Positions 12,351 through 23,789 of a stretch of DNA of 64,000 bases are shown here, one piece after another. A program made the position numbers and the translations under genes. Positions within the stretch are counted from its first letter, which is position 1. The number at the start of each line of letters is the position of its first letter. Origin of the DNA: Anaeramoeba flamelloides (lineage: Eukaryota > Metamonada > Anaeramoebidae); the NCBI GenBank assembly GCA_027625915.1, contig JANTQA010000048.1:5853001-5917000 (forward strand), written 5' to 3'. The notes beneath the pieces were generated by a model. That model saw nothing but the letters and a program-made list of their open reading frames with translations. It had not been told where the DNA came from and ran no database searches.

Positions 12351-13229
12351 AAAAAAAAATACAATTTTTTAAACCTTTTTATATATTTATTCTGAAAAAA
12401 ATCTTTTGGGGAATTATTATTACAAAAAGTTTATTTCAAGTGTTGGTCGTTTCAAAAAATCTTCATTTTGTACAACATTTACTAATTATATTACAAACTA
12501 AATAAAACAAGTAACTCAAATTTTTCATTTATTTTTACAAATGATTATATTGCTTTTTTATTATAATATTAGAATTATTTTTCTTCTCATTTTTTTATGA
12601 TAAAATTTTCTATGATTACTAATTTTTCTCAATAAGTAAACAAAAGTAAAAAATCAGTAATATCTTTTCCAATAATCTAATTGAAATTGAAAGATACGGT
12701 CGAAATCAAAAGATTCAAAGTTTTATATCATGTCTAAAAAAAGATTTTATTACTCATATAAATTCTGATTAATTTTTAAAAAATACTATATAATTTGATC
12801 ATATTTCCAAAAATGAGTATTTAAATTTGAAATTATTAAAAAAAAAAAATAAAAATGAACTACTTTTTTTTTTCATAATATTAATTTTAATAGGAAAACT
12901 GTTCTTTCTTTTTTTTTTTAAATTTTAAGGTTTGAGATTTGAAAATAAAAATAAAATAAAATAAATAAACAAATTTATTTAAGGTAAAAAAAATTATTTC
13001 AAATAATTTCAAAAAAATGTTATTTTTGTTCTTTTTTCTGTTTTCTTCATTTTTGTCACTAGATTAGATGGTTTTAGGCCACCATTTTTTTGAGTCTCCT
13101 AAATAAGTGAATTGAAAATATTGGATGTGAATACAAAGATGTTGTGATCTGAGAGTGTTCTACGAAGGTGGCCGTTGCCTTAGTGAAGAAATAATTCTAA
13201 TAAAAAAAAAAAAAATAAACACAAAAAAA

Positions 13230-14489
13230 TCAATTTGATTCCCTATTAACATTTTCGAATTTATGTTCGCGACGATTAGTTGAAAACGTTTCAGGATTTG
13301 TGACACTTAGCACGTTCTCTTTCGAAATTAAGATATTTTCGGTGGGATCCCAACTAGCGTTTAAAGAACCGTTTGGGTGTAAAACAAGCTTGTAAATGAT
13401 CCCACTATTTTGGCGCTTTGTGAGCAAATCATAATCACATGCTTCAAAGGTGGCTGTCATGCCGTTTTTGTAGGACAAGGAAAGGTTATAATAATAGTAC
13501 CCGATTTTCATTTGGATGAGTTTCCAATCCTTTGGCCGGTGTTTTAAGGCCTGGTAAACAATCTGGTTGATGGGCACCTGTTGGTTGTTGATATAGTTAA
13601 ACACCTGGTTCCTTACTAAAGAGGAGTTGGTAGGGAGCTTTGCAAGAGATCTGAAGGCCACCTCCTTAAGACCCAACTTTTTCGCCCAATTCAAGTAATT
13701 GATGCATTGGTCAAGATCGCCAATGCCATCCTTTTGCAAGACGCAATCTAGCCGTATCGGTAGCAAATCCTTTAAGTCCGAGATCGTTGACTGGAAAACG
13801 TCTTGGTCTTGGATTTGGACGCCCTTGCGAAATTGCATGATTTGCTGGTTGACAACGGGATCATAATGGTGCCTTGAGACATCGATCCGATCAGGCTGCC
13901 AGTCAACGAGCGAATTAATCAGATCAATTGCGGTACTGCGCTGCCTTGATCTGTTGCGTGATCCGGAGGACGACAGCGCGAACCCTGACGCATTCGAATA
14001 GAGATATTTCGAATCAACCATACCAATGTTGCTCTGTTCGTGTTGTCTCAAAATGCGAAGACAGTCGATCAGCCATTCCCGGTTTGAAGTGGGCTCAAGG
14101 CCAGACATTGTGAAGCTTGTAGGGATTCTTGACAATTGCGAGAGCGATGCCTTCAGGATTTGAAAGTATTCACCGTCTTCAATCGCGCACTGGAAGGGCA
14201 AGAGCTCTCCGTTGTTCCGAACAAGCCTTTCACAACAAAATTTGCACTTCGCACTGCACGGGACAGTACCTGCATAGGGCGTTAACGAGATCGGGTTTGT
14301 TATCTTCACTTTCTGGTTCCCAAGCTTTAATTTTTGAACAGTGGCCGGAAAAAATCTTGTGATCTTGGGGCTTTGTTTGAGGAGAAAGTCTCGTAGCGGG
14401 TTAGTTAGAAAATTGGAAGGAAGGGATGGAAAACTTTTCATTGAATTAAAAAAATAAATCCCTTTGAACCCTTTTTTACTTTTGAACAA
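13230..14489 (-). CDS. Radical SAM protein, likely laterally acquired
   Basis: This 419-residue protein carries the radical S-adenosylmethionine cluster motif C-x3-C-x2-C (C78, C82, C85, within CSAKCKFC) that binds a 4Fe-4S cluster and SAM. SGLEPT (129-134) stands where the family has its SGGEP-type SAM-contacting motif, and VSRHHYDPVVNQQIM (204-218) follows. A C-terminal HPNGSLNASWDP stretch (371-382) resembles bacterial members as I recall them. The substrate cannot be named. Two starts are possible: ATG at 14489 or ATG at 14441 (M17); the second begins MKSFPSLPSNF, and the residues before it are encoded by AT-rich codons, so it may be the real start. From M17 the N-terminus is poor in acidic residues, which would be compatible with an organelle presequence (inference only). 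The gene has no intron and its GC is clearly higher (mid-40s %) than its surroundings or the other genes. Stop is TGA. Confidence 0.8.
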   Translation of the reverse strand: MFKSKKGFKGIYFFNSMKSFPSLPSNFLTNPLRDFLLKQSPKITRFFPATVQKLKLGNQKVKITNPISLTPYAGTVPCSAKCKFCCERLVRNNGELLPFQCAIEDGEYFQILKASLSQLSRIPTSFTMSGLEPTSNREWLIDCLRILRQHEQSNIGMVDSKYLYSNASGFALSSSGSRNRSRQRSTAIDLINSLVDWQPDRIDVSRHHYDPVVNQQIMQFRKGVQIQDQDVFQSTISDLKDLLPIRLDCVLQKDGIGDLDQCINYLNWAKKLGLKEVAFRSLAKLPTNSSLVRNQVFNYINNQQVPINQIVYQALKHRPKDWKLIQMKIGYYYYNLSLSYKNGMTATFEACDYDLLTKRQNSGIIYKLVLHPNGSLNASWDPTENILISKENVLSVTNPETFSTNRREHKFENVNRESN

Positions 14490-15676
14490 CCTTTTTTTTG
14501 ATTCTTATTTTGGATCTTAGATTGGGTTCAATCAGAAACACATCTTTTTTGAGTTTCATAAATCATTTCCTTCTATTTTTCCATTTTTTTTAAGAAATTT
14601 TAACAATCTATCCCAAATCAAGCTCAACTTTTTTAATTCAATGGCTCTTTGTGATTAGTTGGATAAGATTTTATCAAAATCCAAAATTTTCCAAGACAAA
14701 ATGCGTAAAATTTCATCTAAATTTATTTTTTGTTTTTACGTTATCCAAAAAAAAAAGATAACAAGATTCTTCCAAGAAACAATTTAGTAGAACAGATCAG
14801 ATTTCTGGAGTTCTGGTGACTGGCTTGAAAGTTATATAGTTCACAAGTTGCAATACCTCTCTTTTTCGAATAATAACAAAAAAACATTCAATTTCTTTCC
14901 AACTTTTCAAATTTAGATCATAAATTACAATCGCATTCTTCGAAATCTTTATTTTGAAAAAAGTAACTTGAAGACATTCTTTCCAGTTTGTTCAGATTAT
15001 TTAACTAAGAACAACTTAAAAAATAGAGTTTTGCTGCATTCTTCAGAGTTCAAATTCAAATAGCAAGTAACACACAACTAGATATTATTTAACAGTAGAA
15101 ATTGATTCTCAGTATATAGTTATATCAACAACACGCTCTCTCATTTTTCTTTATGTGCTTTCGAATTTTTTTCTGTTAGTTTTTTTTTTTTTAACACGTT
15201 TTCTTTTTTTCTTTTAGAGTTGTTTTAACATTTTAATTTGTTGTTACTGAAATACATCGCTCAGTAAACTACACTTTCCATATCAAAAAGTATTTACAAT
15301 ACGGGTATTTGAATTATCAAAGATCAAAAATTGTCGCTTCATTTTCCTATTTTACTTTAACCAAGAGACTTCAAATTGACTCTTATAATTGGTGAACTTT
15401 ATTTATTAGTTTGATTCTTTTTTGTGCTTTATATTGGGTGATATAAGAATACTAAATTACACATATTTTGCTAAACGAAAATAAAGTAAATCAGTTAATT
15501 TATAATATCTTTGTAATGAAATAAAAACAAGAATAAGAATAACATTTTTAAATTGATTTTATTTCTGGGGTTTAATAATGAGAGCAAATTAGATCTCTAA
15601 AAATATTTATTCTCATTGTTTACAAACAGATATTCGGGTATTTTCTTCAATTTGAAGAAAGTATATTTTTATAATA

Positions 15677-16153
15677 CTGTAGTCAAAATAAAGCGTGCAA
15701 AAAAATATAGTGCGTGTTTCAAAATAAAAAGCGTGTTTTTTTGTTATAGTTGACCAACACATTAACCGATCAAAGAAACCAATAATAAACCCTAAAAAAA
15801 TATGGTATTGGTTTCTTAAAGTTCTATTATTTAAAAAGAAATTCTAAAAATGAGGGATCAAATTGTAAAATTTATCTCAAAAAATAGAGTTAATTTTTTG
15901 TGAAATTTTAATTTATCAAAAAAACAAAAAATTTAAAACAATTGTGAATTTTATGGAAAATTTTCAACAATTTGCATGAATAATTTAAATTTTACTTAAA
16001 ATAACAAGACCTTTACTTTCAAAATTGATTTGAACTTAGGTATACTATTTGTTAGTAGATTGGATGTTGCCTTAGTACAAGAATAAAAAAAATCACGGAA
16101 AATATTTTGAAACACGGATTATAGTCGTTGTGCACGCATTATTTTGATCACTG
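15677..16153 (+). mobile_element. Mariner-like MITE, best preserved copy
   Basis: The ~50-bp TIRs are clear. The left end CTGTAGTCAAAATAAAGCGT matches the reverse complement of the right end (CAGTGATCAAAATAATGCGT), and the match continues through GC and GTGTTTCAAAA. TA flanks both sides (15675-15676 and 16154-16155). Length is 477 bp. The CAGT-type ends, TCAAAATAA box and TA target are typical of Tc1/mariner elements. The interior is AT-rich with no transposase ORF, so it depends on a partner elsewhere in the genome. At least six further copies or pieces lie in this window. Confidence 0.75.
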
Positions 16154-16328
16154 TATTTGAAAACTTATTTTTTGATTTTTAGTTTGGAGAATGCAAGGAT
16201 TACACAATTTGAAATCTGGTCTACGGTATAAAGACTATTTTTATAAACTTCGTATTTACAATTGTGTACTATTTGTTGGGAAACAATTAAAACAAAATTC
16301 TCATTCAGCTTTTGAAAAAAAAAATTTA

Positions 16329-16504
16329 CTGGTATTTGAATTATAAATAGGAAAATACCTATCCCGTGCTTACCTGATTTTTCTTTTTGCTAAATTGAGT
16401 ATTCAAAGAATTAGGTTCTAAATTTGTGGTTTTAGTCTCTATTTGAAAAACGAAATGGAAAATGAAATGAAATTTATTCCTATTTAGAATTCAAATACAG
16501 ACAG
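16329..16504. mobile_element. CTGGTATTTG-family MITE
   Basis: The left end CTGGTATTTGAATTATAAAT matches the reverse complement of the right end (CTGTATTTGAATTCTAAATA). TA precedes the left end. The copy is about 175 bp and abuts directly on the TTAAGGCAC-family MITE at 16505. The internal TGATTTTTCTTT block is shared with the copy at 47134-47307. Confidence 0.55.
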
Positions 16505-16690
16505 TTTCAAATTTAAGGCACAAACTTCGACGAAATTTAAGGCACAAAAAAAATCTCAAATTAAAGAACAAAATTTGGATTCAAGGAAAACAATTTGTAA
16601 TAATAAATTTTACAAATTTTGTGCCTTAATTTGAGATTGTTTTGTACCTTAAATTCCGTCAAAGTTTGTACCTTAAAAGTGGAACTGAGT
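16505..16690. mobile_element. TTAAGGCAC-family MITE
   Basis: The left arm AATTTAAGGCACAAACTTCG with AAATTTAAGGCACAAAAAAA and ATCTCAAATTAAAGAACAAA matches the reverse complement of the right arm (CCACTTTTAAGGTACAAACT, then TTTAAGGTACAAAACAATCT). The element is nearly all arm, with a short loop of about 40 bp. Relatives are at 29211-29390, 45382-45571 and, interrupted, at 60928-62440. Confidence 0.65.
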
Positions 16691-16739
16691 GAACTATTAG
16701 AAAATCTTGTCAGCTTTCCAATTTTTAATTCTTAAGAAC

Positions 16740-18400
16740 TATGTCTGTTATTCAAATTTAAAATAATTTGTGTTTTTAACAGAATTTGGTTATTGTTAAA
16801 TCTTACAATTTTTTTTTAGTGAGATCTAAGAAGGAAAAAATGACAAATTTTTCAGTCTTGTCTTCGTTTCTGTGATTTCTGTGATTTCTCATCATACCAA
16901 AAAATGAAAGAGAACTTTGCGAAAATTTCCTTCATTGTCATTTTTAGAACCCTTAGACACTGTAGGCCATTTTTGATATTTTTATTTTTTGGATTGTAAG
17001 TTAAGCTGAGAAGGTTCTAAAAATTGTTTTCAAATATCAATATTGAGAAAAGTGAAACTTTTTGATGACTTTACCTTTGTTATTATAAGACAAAGAGATT
17101 TTTGAATAATGCCACAGCCAAAGTTATTGGTATTGTATTAATTATATTAAAATCGTCATTTCCAAAAATAGAAAGATCATTTTTTCTCAACCGACACAAT
17201 AAATTTATTATATAAAAAAAAACTGACTAATTTTCCCAAATTTAATTTCACAAAGATCCCTTCATGAAAAAGTTTTCAAAACCTTTACTACCAAAACTTC
17301 AAAACAATTTCTATTGATACAACAATTTGTGTTTTGAGAGAAAGGATCCAAATAAAAATAATTTTATCAAAAAAGCATTAAAAATGCAAAGTACTTTTGC
17401 CATTGATCATGGTGTTCCTCAAAAAAATCGAGAGTAGACTCTCCTCTTAGTCATCACTGGTGATTTAATTAAAGGAAAAACAAAAAGAACCAAAAAAAAA
17501 AAATAAATCAAAATCACACCCCTTTGTAACAATTAATACAGTGGTCACGACAGTGAAAATTTGTAAGATCCTGAAATTGATTTTCTATTCTGAAAATTTA
17601 TTTTAACCAACATACCGTAAAAGCGTTATTAAAGCTCATACATAAATCATAAAAATTTAATACAAGATTAAAAACAAGTTATCCACCATTTTTTTTGCTT
17701 CCTTTGAAATTGACAAACAAATTCTAAAAAATAACTTACATTAATGTGGATCTTCATTTTCCAAAATTGTTAAAATCCCAGGTTTTTACTATTTCAAAAA
17801 CAAAATCGAACAATACTTTGAGGGTTTCTATTGTTTTTATGATTTCAATTCTTGAGAAAAAAGTTAATTTTTATCTAGGTTTTTACAAAACAAAAAACTT
17901 GAATGAAGTAAGAGAAGTTGAAAAATTTATCTTTGTGAGAAATTGGCTTTTATATTTCAAAAAACATAATTTTATCATAGATAACCAATTACAATGTCTT
18001 ATAAATATTTTCGAAGTAGGGTTGTAATGGATGGATTAATTGTTTGTGGAGACAGTTTAACAATTCAAAGTAACTCAATGATCAAAAATTATTGACTATA
18101 TAATCATTTAGATTTAAAGTTAGTGTTATTTATTGATCTTTGTGTTTTTAGTGTTAAATATTCGTGATTATTTTTCTTTTTTCATTTTCCTAAACAAGGT
18201 TATAGAGTTTCACGTTTCTCAAAATTTCTTATTCATTTTTTATTTAAATAATTACATAAAATGATTTTTTGATCCAAATTGGAGAATATTTTAAAGATCC
18301 TTCTTTTTCATTTTAAAGGAGATTGTAACAAATTATTTTGAGACAAATTTATCTATTTCAAACATAGTCGTTCAAACCAAACTTGGTATTAATTCCTCTT
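16740..18400 (+). repeat. Long dispersed repeat, copy A
   Basis: Blocks along this stretch recur in reverse order and orientation at 23790-25920. Examples are AGCTGAGAAGGTT (16991), TTTTGAGAGAAAGGATCCAA (17333), TTTCTATTCTGAAATTTT-like (17580), GATTAAAAACAAGTTAT (17668), GACAAACAAATTCTAAAAAA (17712) and TTGGAGAATATTTTAAAGAT (18278). A 93-codon ORF at 17746-18027 falls inside, but the matching stretch in copy B has indels and stops, so it is not a conserved protein. Termini and TSD could not be fixed. It is perhaps a decayed non-autonomous transposon. Confidence 0.65.
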
Positions 18401-19713
18401 TTAGAATTGAGGTACTTTATTAATCAGCTATAATTCTTGGAATATGATTTTTTGGAAAACATTCCACTCCAAAAAAAAAATCACAAAAGTCTTCTGAAAT
18501 CTTTTCTAGATTTTCTCCACAAAACTAACTGAATAGTGAAGTAAAAATAACTTTTTTAAAAAGTTTTTAAAACAAGTTATTCAATTATTGACCTGAGATT
18601 ATTTTTATTTCAGGTAATGAGATTTTGAAAGAATAGAGAGGTTTACCAATAATTGAATCAAAATTCGATAATGAATTATTATTTGATCACAACAGTTAAG
18701 TTGTTCAATATTAGTCGAAATTGATCTATCAAAATTGAATATCTAATGAATACAAAAAATGTATTAAAAGATCAGTATCATACCACAACATGGCAAAATT
18801 TAATAATATATTATTGTTGATATTCTCTACTAGCGAATTTTGGATATATCAAGGGTCAAAAAATTCTGATTTACAAAGAAACACAAAAAAGAAATTTATT
18901 TAGTGAGTTCAATTTTTTTTTTCCATTTTTTCGGAAAAAGAAAACATTTTAATTTACTTGTATTTCTCACATTATAATAATTTTTTACCCTGTTGATTGC
19001 CATTCGAATCATTGTTGTACAAAATGGCCTTTATCCTGTGGAAGATTAAAATAAAGATTTTTTTTCTATTTTTTAAGATAATTTTTTTGGTTAACCAAAA
19101 AATTGATTTATTTAACTAATTGAAAAAGAATTGTATTTTTTTAAATAAGGATAGTTATAATTATTAAAATTTTCAACTCGTTGTAAATTTTTACCAAGAA
19201 ATTTTGTTTTTGTTACAAGACAAAATTCGATTTTTCAAGGGATAATTTTCTTGAAGGTATTTGGGTATAGAGTAGTTTCATCCTCAAAATTCAAAATAAA
19301 TTTTTTTTTCACAAAAATGATTTTAATTGTTATAAGATTTCTTCTGATTCTTTTAAGAATAAAACTTAACAATTTATTAAAAAAAAATTTACAAAATTGA
19401 AATTTTTTGGCATTTTTTTGCATTTTTTGAAAACTAAAAAACAACTTTTTTGGAACCTTAAAAAATAAATAATATTCTGCTTTATATATCTACATTTCCT
19501 TGATAAAATTTTGTTAAGTTTTTATCAAATATTCATTTAATAAATCACCTGTATATTAATAAGATGTAAAGTTTGATTGGTTGATATTTTTATTGAAATA
19601 ATGATTATTAAAAATAATTACAGAATCAAAAAGTATCTGTTAAAATCAAGGTTTACCAATCAAAATAAAAATATATTACGCTATTTTCAATATTTTAATT
19701 AATTTTTAAAAAA

Positions 19714-19715
<2 letters not shown>

Positions 19716-19744
<29 letters not shown>
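19716..19744. repeat. (AT)n microsatellite
   Basis: An uninterrupted AT dinucleotide tract of about 14 units. Similar tracts lie at 30121-30142 and 42889-42910. Confidence 0.9.
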
Positions 19745-22024
19745 CGTTTTATATTGGAAAGGGGCGGTTTATGTATATTTTAAAAAAATATACACATCGT
19801 TATAACCTATTTGAATGGGAGAAATTGAACCTTTCATCAAGTTAAAACACAATTTTTAATAAATAATTTCAGATTTAAACAATATTTCATTTTATTTATA
19901 AAAAATACAGCCCTTTTATGTGTGAAATAATAAGATCTAAATTTTCAAGTATAATAACAAAATATGATTAATTATTAGCACTTTCTGGAACATATTTATC
20001 TTAAATAGTTTGTAAAATAATTGAAATTAAATCATCTTTACCCAACCACAAGTATGAAAAAATAAAATCAACAAATATAAGTTAGACAAAATAAATAATT
20101 TTACTAACCTTTCATTTGAATAATGAAGTTTATTTACTATCTAATCAAAATATTAGAACTTCAAATTCTTGTGAATATTGTATTTATCGCTGTTTTTTTG
20201 TCCCCTTTTTTAAATATTTTTTTTTTTCGAAAATAACTTTTTGAAAATAAAAAAAACTATGAATGGGATTTTTTGAGTCACCACCCTTTTAATTAAAATA
20301 CTAAATAATTCCATTTTAAATTATTTTTTTGAGTCCCAAGAGAAAAAATTCTTTAATATCACCCCCCCCCAGTCTACATCTATTGCAGTTGCGTTCCTTA
20401 TGTGATAATACATTTAATAAAGTTCGAATAAATTCTAAAACTACACTGCTATTAATAACCTTTCTTTATATCTCAGATGAATATAATATTTTTTTCAAAG
20501 GTTAAAATAAATTATCTTTAATAAAAGGATGTTTATTTGATTTTTCTTTTTTTCTTTTTTTATAAATACTAATAATGGAATAGTTATAAAAAATCTTAAT
20601 ATTGGCTTATGTGAGAATTATTAAAAGTTTCCAGATTATTAGTATTTTGTACTTATAGCTTAAAATTAAATTATACCCATTAAAAGTTTATTTAAAAGTC
20701 AATGTGAAAGTCTAATTAAAGTTTACAAAATGTTGTTTATAATTGATTTTTGTGAGAGGATATTGTGTTTTTTGCAACAAAGAAAAAACAAAAATGAATT
20801 TGGTAATTTGAAATAAAATTTTTTCATTTATTAATTGGAAAATATAATTAATAACTAGCCAAATGAAAAAAAAAATTGAATTAATATCTTCTTGGGTATA
20901 TTTATAGGTCCTTTGTTAGTGGCCTTTTAGAGTAGAACAAAAAATAAAAACAAAAATACTCTATTTTTTGTAAAAAAAATTATTTTTCTCTTTAGATAAG
21001 ATCGATAGAATCTTAACCAATAAAATAGATTAAATTTGGAAATTTTCGTGGAATGATCCATTTAGAACACAAATCTAGAAATTTCCAATAAAAAGATATA
21101 TACTGTTAATTGCAAAATAAAAAGATCAAAATTTCCATTTGGCTTTCCAAAAAAAAATTCACATTCCAAGAATTAAAACTAAATCATCCAGCCCCCAATT
21201 CTAAAACAGAAATTAATAATTTAAGCTTTGGTTTTAAGAATTAAAATTTTGAAATGGTTAGTACACTACAAGGAAAATTTAAATACCTAAAATTAAAGTT
21301 AGCCAAAACTGTACATTGGATTTCAGTTATACTTCTTTTATAAATTATTTTTTCAAAGTTATCATAATTTTATGTAATAAAAACGGGATTGCTATTAAAC
21401 TCTTGAAAATCTGAATACCCCCCTTTTCAAAAATACTGACTTTTGAAAAAACACATCTATTTTCAGGGTATTTTTTTATTGGAAAAAGTTGAAATGAATT
21501 AATTTTTGATTGAACATTAAGATTGAAAAAAGAATATATGTTAAAGCAATTTGCAGAAAACAATCGGGAACGTATATAAAAACTCAAACATGGAAAAAAA
21601 ATAAAATGATAAAAAATATCCCAAAAACAGATAAAAAATCAGATTTTCAATTTAATTGAGCAATATCTTTTGATTGAAATATTTTGTGCTATTTTCAAAT
21701 TGAAAAATATGTTTCCTTTTATACTATTAAAAAAATACTTGAAAATTATCTCTCTACTAAGTCAATTAAAAAATTCAAAAATTTTACAATTAAAAATGAA
21801 AAAAATATTTCTGAAAAATTTCATTTTTTTTTCAATTCCTATTAATATCTATTAAAGTTGTAAACCTCATTGAAAATTGTTATGTATAATAATGTTTATT
21901 ATATGAGTGTATTTCAAAAATACAAAATTTAGAGATTTTTTTTTGAAAAAAATTTTTTTGTAGTGTATGATTTAGAAATTTTAATTTTGGAATGTTGAAT
22001 GAAAATTTTGTTTCATTTGTTTTG

Positions 22025-22240
22025 TAACAAATAGTAAATAACGCCTACACAAAGCCTAATATCCAAATTTCAAATAAAAATATGTACTTTTTTTTATTCT
22101 TCTTATCCCAATGGAACATCCAATTCGCTGACAATTTAATACCTATTACCAATTCAATTTTGAAAGTAAATCCTTTGATATTTTAAGTTAATTTAACTAC
22201 TGTCGTCAAAGTAAACAGTTCAAAAAAATGTAATGCATAA
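22025..22240 (-). mobile_element. Mariner-like MITE, partial copy
   Basis: In reverse orientation to the copy at 15677. It has AATAACGCCTACACAAAGCC, then ATTTCAAATAAAA and TTATTCTTCTTATCCCAATG, CAATTCAATTTTGAAAGTAA and GATATTTTAAGTTAATTTAA, in the order expected for the first third of the element. It then runs into another repeat family (22230-22790). The remainder may be the piece at 23400-23703. Confidence 0.5.
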
Positions 22241-22790
22241 CGATCATGAAAAAATTTTTTCAAAAAAAAATTAAATATTTGCTAATTTTACCCTTTTTAC
22301 TAACTTCAATTAGAATATAAACTATTGGTTAATAAAGGATCTTTGATCAAAAAATATTTTTAAAGATATTTGTGAATTTAAATTCGAAAATCCAATTTTC
22401 GAGTAATATTTTTTTTCAATTTAATAGTAAAAAATTTGAAAACTTTTTTCTTCACAGATAAGAGGTCATTTTATAATACTTTAAAAGTATTTTAATCCTA
22501 ATGAATATATTTCAAATAGGAAACGAAACATTTGGACTATTAAAGAATAATTTAATGTTTTAAATTGGAAAAAATATTTTTTCTTTGATTTTCCAATATT
22601 TATCATCAGTTATTTTTTTTCTGTATTTGAGTTTTTTTAAATGAGCAGAGTGTTTTCAAAACTATTAGTTATTATCTCTTCAAAAAAATATCCAAAAGTT
22701 GAGTTTAAAGAAAATTCATTGTCACATCCATTGAAAATTTTTTACCCCAATAAAAACCTTTTTTTCTAGACTAGAGACTTTTCAAAATCG
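22230..22790 (+). repeat. Dispersed repeat shared with 27515-29095
   Basis: The stretch from AAAAAATTTTTTCAAAAAAA through AATAAAGGATCTTTGATCAA, GGTCATTTTATAATACTTTA and GTTTTCAAAACTATTAGTTA to TTTTTACCCC has a clear co-linear counterpart at 27515-27880 plus 28935-29095. There it is interrupted by about 1.05 kb of GGCACT cluster DNA. It has no ORF and its class is unknown. Confidence 0.6.
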
Positions 22791-22944
22791 TGGTACTATT
22801 GACAACAATAAATACAATAGCCTCAAGAAGTTTAAGAACTGGAATGTTGGTTATGTTGTGAATAAGCTCAATTAACAAGTATGAAATGATAATTGCAATT
22901 GTAGTTTTGTCTAACTTTTTTTTTTCAATTTTATTTTTTCATAC

Positions 22945-23392
22945 TAGTGATGTTTCAAAATAAAACGTGTGTTTTTTTGTTATAGGAGACCTATACATCA
23001 ACCGATCAAAGAAACTGATAAAAACCCTTAAATAAATATAATATTAGTTTCTTAAAGTTCCATTATTTAAAAAGAAATTCGAAAAATAAAGGATCAAATT
23101 GCAAAATTTATCTCAAAAAAAAGAAGTAAATTTTTCATAAAATTTTTATTTAAAAAAACAAAAAATTTCCAAAAAACCTGAGAAATATTACGAAAAAATT
23201 TTTCAATAAATTTCGTTCCTAATTTAAATTTTACTGAAAATATCAAGACGTTTACTTCTAAAATTGATTTGAACTTAGGTATACTATTGAGTAGTAAATT
23301 GGATCTTGCCTTGGAACAAGATAAAAAAAAAGCACAGATTATATTTTGAAAAGCGGATTATAGTCGTTCTGCATGCATTATTTTGATCACTG
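22945..23392 (+). mobile_element. Mariner-like MITE, 5'-end-deleted copy
   Basis: Co-linear with 15677-16153 from GTTTCAAAATAAAACGTGTG to the right end ATTATTTTGATCACTG, followed by TA (23393-23394). The first ~35 bp of the left TIR are missing. It shares the internal TTGATTTGAACTTAGGTATA block. No ORF. Confidence 0.7.
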
Positions 23393-23399
23393 TATTCAA

Positions 23400-23703
23400 G
23401 AATCAAATTTGTTGAAATTTGTTTTATTTTTCAATTTATGAAATTTTTTAGAAATTTTTGATGCAAAAAATTTTATGGAAAAATTATCTCTATTTTTCCA
23501 AAAGAATTTCCTAATGAGACAACTATTTTAGTATTTATATTTTATAAGAGAACTTTATATAACCAACATTTATTAACTAATGGTTTATTTTCGGTTCCTT
23601 TGATCCACTAATATATAGGTATTATTAAACAAAAGATACACACCTTTTATTGTGAAACACAGATTAAACTTTTCAGAATGTATTATTTTAACAACAGTAT
23701 TTT
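23400..23703 (-). mobile_element. Mariner-like MITE, partial copy
   Basis: The reverse orientation carries TTTCGGTTCCTTTGATCCAC, TATATAGGTATTATTAAACA, CACCTTTTATTGTGAAACAC and the end ATTATTTTAACAACAG followed by TA. It starts 8 bp after copy 22945-23392 and could be the second part of the element that begins at 22025, split by later insertions (inference). Confidence 0.5.
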
Positions 23704-23789
23704 TCAAAAATGAATAGAATCTAGTCTTGAAATTTGTTATAGTTTAACAACCACATTGTTTAACTTAAGACTATCAAATTACATTTATT

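Larger units (their letters stand above)
9659..13229. other. Intergenic region between eIF2B alpha and the radical-SAM gene
   Basis: No gene is supported. It contains the 3' flanks of two convergent genes, a remnant of a LINE 3' end (11085-11258), a complete TTA-flanked MITE (11444-11844) and a diverged repeat fragment (12150-12350). A slightly GC-richer stretch at 13060-13190 just downstream of the radical-SAM stop was checked for tRNA or other structured RNA and none was recognised; it is most likely that gene's 3' untranslated region. Confidence 0.6.

Noticed and set aside
13928-14362. Plus-strand ORFs opposite the radical-SAM gene
   Set aside because: They are shadows on the complementary strand of a GC-rich real gene and show no motif.
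17746-18027. 93-codon ORF in repeat copy A as a transposon protein
   Set aside because: The matching stretch of copy B (about 24180-24460) has indels and stops in that frame, so the reading frame is not conserved.
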